Source: Saprospiraceae bacterium
GTDB lineage: Bacteria > Bacteroidota > Bacteroidia > Chitinophagales > Saprospiraceae
Length of the DNA: 17,451 nt
Assembly (NCBI GenBank): GCA_023300835.1
Contig: JALZVB010000142.1
Coordinates: 1-17,451 of the forward strand
Direction of reading: 5' to 3'
Notes under the pieces: generated by a model
What the model saw: only the letters and a program-made list of their open reading frames with translations
Told to the model about the DNA's origin: nothing
The model's database searches: none
Program-made: the position numbers and the translations under genes
Part shown: positions 14,138 to 17,451 of the stretch, one piece after another
How positions within the stretch are numbered: position 1 is the stretch's first letter
Layout: every line of letters starts with the position of its first letter

Positions 14138-15811
14138 TTATTTACTCACATACGCCTGATCATGAACCATAGATATCGCTCTTCCCGATGGTTCGTTTTG
14201 ATTCTTAAAAGATTCATCCCATTCTAGAGCTACTGGACTACTGCATGCTATAGATGGTACAGAAGGTACTGTCATCGCTGCTTGATCAGATGGGAAATAG
14301 GACGTAAATATCGTCCTATAATAATATTCCTCTTTAGTAGCTGGCGGATTAATAGGATACTTAAAAGCTGCATTTTGCATCTGCTCGTCTGTAACTTCAG
14401 CATTTACCATTTCCTTCAATGAATCTATCCAGTTGTATCCTACACCGTCTGAGAATTGTTCCTTTTGTCTCCAAGCAATTTCGTGAGGAAGATAATCTTC
14501 AAATGTTTCTCTGAGTATATGTTTTTCCATTTTGCCATTGCCACACATTTTATCTGTAGGATTGAGACGCATGGCAACATCCATAAATTCTTTATCCAAA
14601 AATGGAACCCTTCCTTCTACTCCCCAAGCCGCTAATGATTTATTGGCACGTAGACAATCATAGAGATATAGCTTAGATAATTTTCTGACAGTTTCATCAT
14701 GAAATGCTTTGGCATCTGGTGCTTTATGGAAATAAAGATAACCACCAAAAATCTCATCAGCCCCTTCACCAGAAAGAACCATTTTTATACCCATTGACTT
14801 GATCACTCTAGACAACAAGTACATAGGCGTCGAAGCTCTAATAGTTGTAATATCATAAGTTTCCAAATGAAATACGACATCCTTAATCGCATCCAATCCC
14901 TCCTGAACCGTAAACCCAACTTCATGATGTATCGTCCCTATCTTATCCGCTACTTTTCTAGATGCCGCAAGATCAGGCGAACCATTGAGTCCAATTGCAA
15001 ATGAGTGCAACTGTGGATACCAAGCGTCATTTTTACTTCCCGACTCTACCCTTTTAGAAGCATAAGCTTTGGCGATAGCCGCAACTATGGAGGAATCTAA
15101 ACCGCCACTTAATAATACCCCGTATGGAACATCTGACATCAATTGTCTACGGACAGCATTCTCTAGGGCAGACTTTAATTCTTCCTTGGAAGATACATTG
15201 TCTTTTACGTTATCGTAGTCGTCCCATTCTCGCTTATACCATTGATGCAAGTCTGAACTGGCACTTGTCTTATAATGTCCTGGCAAGAAAACCTCTATTT
15301 TATTACAGACACCTTCAAGTGCTTTTAGCTCAGAAGCTACCATGTAGTTTCCGTGTTCATCCCAACCATGATAGAGTGGAATAATACCCATATGATCTCG
15401 AGCAACCAAGTAAGTATCTTTCTTAACATCATACAATACAAATCCAAATATACCATTGAGCTTTTCTATAAAGTCTGCACCGTATTTCTCATACAAGGCT
15501 ATGATGACTTCACAATCAGATTTGGTTTGAAATTCGTAATTACCTTCAAATTCTTTTCTGAGTTCGTCGTGGTTATATATTTCTCCATTGGCAGCTAATA
15601 CAATTGATTTGTCTGCATTATACAAGGGTTGACCACCTGAGACAGGATCTACAATCGCTAATCGCTCATGCGCAAGAATAGCATTTCCGCCTTGATAAAT
15701 ACCTGACCAATCAGGTCCTCTGTGACGTAATTTCTTAGACATACTTAAGGCCGTTTCCCTTAATGCCTCAGATTGTGCACTTATTTCTAATATTCCAACT
15801 ATTCCACACAT
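14138..15811 (-). CDS. asnB: Asparagine synthase (glutamine-hydrolysing) AsnB
   Basis: Makes asparagine from aspartate, ATP and glutamine in the cytosol. The 557-aa protein has a class II glutamine amidotransferase domain (about 1-190) with nucleophile Cys2 (MCGIVGI), LRHRGPD at 28-34, AANGEIYNH and SDCEVIIALY, followed by the synthetase domain (about 205-530) with PP-loop SGGLDSS (235-241), SGEGADEIFGGY and EGRVPFLDKEF. The length is near that of E. coli AsnB (554 aa), and the C-terminus (DPSGRA-like: NEPSGRAISM) is normal. The ATG at 15811 is fixed by the need for Cys at position 2. A strong TTG-N20-TACTTTTG promoter precedes it. The divergent Lrp/AsnC gene 81 bp away is its likely regulator. 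Confidence 0.96.
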   Translation of the reverse strand: MCGIVGILEISAQSEALRETALSMSKKLRHRGPDWSGIYQGGNAILAHERLAIVDPVSGGQPLYNADKSIVLAANGEIYNHDELRKEFEGNYEFQTKSDCEVIIALYEKYGADFIEKLNGIFGFVLYDVKKDTYLVARDHMGIIPLYHGWDEHGNYMVASELKALEGVCNKIEVFLPGHYKTSASSDLHQWYKREWDDYDNVKDNVSSKEELKSALENAVRRQLMSDVPYGVLLSGGLDSSIVAAIAKAYASKRVESGSKNDAWYPQLHSFAIGLNGSPDLAASRKVADKIGTIHHEVGFTVQEGLDAIKDVVFHLETYDITTIRASTPMYLLSRVIKSMGIKMVLSGEGADEIFGGYLYFHKAPDAKAFHDETVRKLSKLYLYDCLRANKSLAAWGVEGRVPFLDKEFMDVAMRLNPTDKMCGNGKMEKHILRETFEDYLPHEIAWRQKEQFSDGVGYNWIDSLKEMVNAEVTDEQMQNAAFKYPINPPATKEEYYYRTIFTSYFPSDQAAMTVPSVPSIACSSPVALEWDESFKNQNEPSGRAISMVHDQAYVSK

Positions 15812-15823
15812 AAACTTCAGTTA

Positions 15824-15883
15824 TTTAATTAATACTAATTCAAAAGTATATATATTTAAGTATTGAAACAACTTTAATTAATA
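15824..15883. repeat. Two copies of TTTAATTAATA flanking the asnB promoter
   Basis: The 11-mer occurs in the same orientation at 15824-15834 and 15873-15883, 49 bp apart. One copy lies just downstream of the expected asnB transcript start, the other 2 bp upstream of its TTG element. This is a plausible pair of Lrp/AsnC sites, since such regulators bind AT-rich DNA at several spaced positions. AT-rich background makes chance occurrence possible. Confidence 0.5.
15841..15871 (-). promoter_or_regulatory. asnB promoter (TTG-N20-TACTTTTG)
   Basis: On the minus strand TTG (15871-15869), a 20-nt spacer, then TACTTTTG (15848-15841). It matches the Bacteroidota consensus with the same spacing as the metal-operon promoter at 5877-5907. 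The expected transcript start is near 15836, giving a leader of about 25 nt before the asnB ATG. Confidence 0.7.
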
Positions 15884-15892
15884 AATTAACGA

Positions 15893-16339
15893 ATGGACGC
15901 TATAGACATTAAGATTATTAACGCATTGGTCGCCAATAGTAGAACTACTACTACAGGTATTGCTAATAGTTTGAAGATTTCCAATGTCGCTACCCAACAA
16001 CGAATAAAAAAACTAGAACTAGCTGGTGTTATTAAGAAGTATACTACAGTTGTCGATTTACCTCTATTGGGTTTTAAGACGATCGCCTATCTGGGAATAT
16101 TTCTTGAAAAGGCTAAGAATTATAATGAAGTAATTTCAGAACTCGAGAAAGTTCCGAATGTTTTAGAGGCCCATTTTACGACAGGAACTTATTCTATTTT
16201 TGCCAAAATATACGCTAAGGACAATATTCACCTTATGGAAATATTGAGCAATCATATTCAGAATATTGATGGTATCGCTCGTACTGAAACTTTCATTTCA
16301 TTGCATGAGGGAATCAATAAGAATGTTGTTGTGGAATAG
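15893..16339 (+). CDS. Lrp/AsnC-family transcriptional regulator
   Basis: A 148-aa protein with the two-domain layout of the family: an N-terminal winged helix-turn-helix (about 1-50, MDAIDIKIINALVANSRTT and ISNVATQQRIKKLELAGVI) and a C-terminal RAM ligand-binding/oligomerisation domain (about 65-140, with AYLGIFLEK, VPNVLEAHFTTGTYSIFAKI and GIARTETFISL). The length is typical (about 150 aa). It is divergent from asnB across an 81-bp AT-rich gap with paired 11-bp repeats, so control of asnB, and perhaps of itself, in response to an amino acid is the simplest reading. E. coli AsnC controls asnA, a precedent for this pairing. The ligand is unknown. Confidence 0.92.
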   Translation: MDAIDIKIINALVANSRTTTTGIANSLKISNVATQQRIKKLELAGVIKKYTTVVDLPLLGFKTIAYLGIFLEKAKNYNEVISELEKVPNVLEAHFTTGTYSIFAKIYAKDNIHLMEILSNHIQNIDGIARTETFISLHEGINKNVVVE

Positions 16340-16403
16340 GAGTGGTGGTAATGGCCTTCCGAAAATTTTACGCAAAAAAATGAAAGTGCTGATTGTTCTA
16401 CTA

Positions 16404-17393
16404 TCACATTTTCAACCCCTGGCTCTTATTCAATTTATAACCTAACCAGAAGTAAAACATCAGAACGATTAAAAATAAAACAGCCAATCCATTCTTATAA
16501 AAATATTGTTGTGCAAGTAATAAGAATATTAAAACGGTAGTGATAATAAATGAAACCCAAATGATTTTAGACTTGGACCAACCCGCTCTAGTCAATAAGA
16601 CAGAATAGTGATCTGGCGATCCTCTGAATATGGATAAACCTTGCTTCGTTCTGCGATACAATAAGAAGAAAAACTCAAAAAGGATCACAGAAAAAACAAT
16701 CCCCATTGTCATGGCACTTTCAAGTAATCCATATTGGTCATAATATTGAACAGCATACACATATGACAAAAAACCAAGCAAGTGACTACCCGCATCTCCC
16801 AGATATACTCGGGCATCTGGTCGATTATAAATAAAGAAACCCAGCAGAATAGCGACCATACAGACATGAGATAAATCTTGACTGAAAGTCAATGCAAAGA
16901 ATACACTTATCGGAACAAACACCAATGTCAATAAACCATCACAGACATCTAAAAAATTAAAAGCATTGAGCATAAACAACAATACAAAACCTGATATCAA
17001 TCCATCTATAATTCTAACACCAAATAGGTCCATAGAAAACCCCAGTCCCACAACGATAACAGTTGCTATAAGCTGAAACAAGAATTTCAACTTATTATCA
17101 AACTGCTTTAAATCGTCTAACAACCCTAATAAAGTAAACAACCCAGTTCCTAAAAACACGTAAGCCATACTAGAATAATCACCCTTTAAGTTTTGACTCA
17201 CATAACTCATCATCAATAAGAAAGACAGAAATATGCCTGCCCCTCCGAGATAAGCCACTGGCTTCTTATGGACTTTTATTATAGGATTAGGATGGCTCAA
17301 TATGTTCCTATTCCATGCTATCATGATCATGATCTTAGTCATCACAATGCTGAGGAAAAAACTTATAAGGAATAATGTTATGATTACAATCAT
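16404..17393 (-). CDS. WecA/MraY-family polyprenyl-phosphate sugar-1-phosphate transferase
   Basis: Multi-pass inner-membrane enzyme that moves a sugar-1-phosphate from a UDP-sugar to undecaprenyl phosphate, starting a cell-surface glycan. The 329-aa protein has about ten hydrophobic segments and the family loops: HKKPVAYLGGAGI (42-54), the Asp pair in LLDDLKQ (Asp93-Asp94), NAFNFLDVCDGL (143-154, with Asp149 and Asp152), YLGDAGSHLLGF (197-208) and the cytoplasmic loop RRTKQGLSIFRGSPDHYS (247-264). The DVCDG version differs from the usual DGLDG but keeps both Asp residues. It is more WecA- than MraY-like because the setting is not a cell-wall cluster and it is short. The sugar cannot be read from sequence. 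The start is complete, but its upstream neighbour lies outside the window. Confidence 0.88.
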   Translation of the reverse strand: MIVIITLFLISFFLSIVMTKIMIMIAWNRNILSHPNPIIKVHKKPVAYLGGAGIFLSFLLMMSYVSQNLKGDYSSMAYVFLGTGLFTLLGLLDDLKQFDNKLKFLFQLIATVIVVGLGFSMDLFGVRIIDGLISGFVLLFMLNAFNFLDVCDGLLTLVFVPISVFFALTFSQDLSHVCMVAILLGFFIYNRPDARVYLGDAGSHLLGFLSYVYAVQYYDQYGLLESAMTMGIVFSVILFEFFFLLYRRTKQGLSIFRGSPDHYSVLLTRAGWSKSKIIWVSFIITTVLIFLLLAQQYFYKNGLAVLFLIVLMFYFWLGYKLNKSQGLKM

Positions 17394-17451
17394 GTGGATG
17401 ATATGATTTTCTAATGAGTGACTAAGATTGAATTTAATGTAGAAAATAACC

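Noticed and set aside
16340..16403. Terminator between the Lrp gene and the membrane transferase gene
   Set aside because: AAAATG and CATTTT could pair, but the stem is about six pairs with a long loop; not convincing.

Overview
The window is AT-rich chromosomal DNA that most likely comes from a member of the Bacteroidota (perhaps the Saprospiria, but that finer placement is a guess). Evidence for the phylum: promoter boxes of the TAnnTTTG type, two of them with an upstream TTG at exactly 20 nt; a TonB-dependent receptor with an N-terminal carboxypeptidase-regulatory-like domain, paired with a small Cys-rich DUF6660-like protein; the bacillithiol enzyme BshA; and GTG starts placed so close to promoter boxes that leaderless transcripts are likely. 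Every gene looks intact and chromosomal. I see no insertion sequence, phage gene, CRISPR array, tRNA or rRNA.

Layout. 1-350 is non-coding and holds a striking perfect 39-bp inverted repeat (1-39 / 79-117) and a second hairpin. purU (351-1226, +) is followed by about 540 bp without a gene, then trhO (1769-2809, +). Convergent to trhO is a two-gene minus-strand unit: a small Cys-rich secreted protein (5871-5512), then a TonB-dependent receptor with an N-terminal heavy-metal-associated domain (5470-2852), probably for copper or another soft metal. Divergent from it is a secreted protein of unknown function (6040-7479, +), whose stop overlaps the stop of a convergent MerR-type regulator (8354-7476, -). 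Then follow four plus-strand genes: bshA, an RlmI-type 23S rRNA methyltransferase, a photolyase/cryptochrome-family protein and a second, FeS-BCP-type photolyase-related protein. A strong bidirectional terminator separates these from asnB (15811-14138, -), which is divergent from an Lrp/AsnC regulator (15893-16339, +). The last gene is a WecA/MraY-type polyprenyl-phosphate sugar-phosphate transferase (17393-16404, -).

How the genes may work together. The most interesting block is 7476-14066. A MerR regulator with a CarH/LitR-like fold sits near two photolyase-family genes, an arrangement that recalls B12-light-regulated photolyase regulons. All three proteins, however, lack hallmark residues of their families: the regulator has Gln where the cobalamin-ligating His should be, the first photolyase homologue lacks the Asn and Trp residues around the flavin and substrate pocket, and the second lacks all four cysteines of the 4Fe-4S cluster. 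This could be a diverged light- or redox-responsive module, or a Bacteroidota-typical subfamily set. A shared 13-mer upstream of the regulator and of the first photolyase gene is a possible common site. The asnB / Lrp pair is a self-contained regulatory unit, with an 11-bp repeat flanking the asnB promoter.
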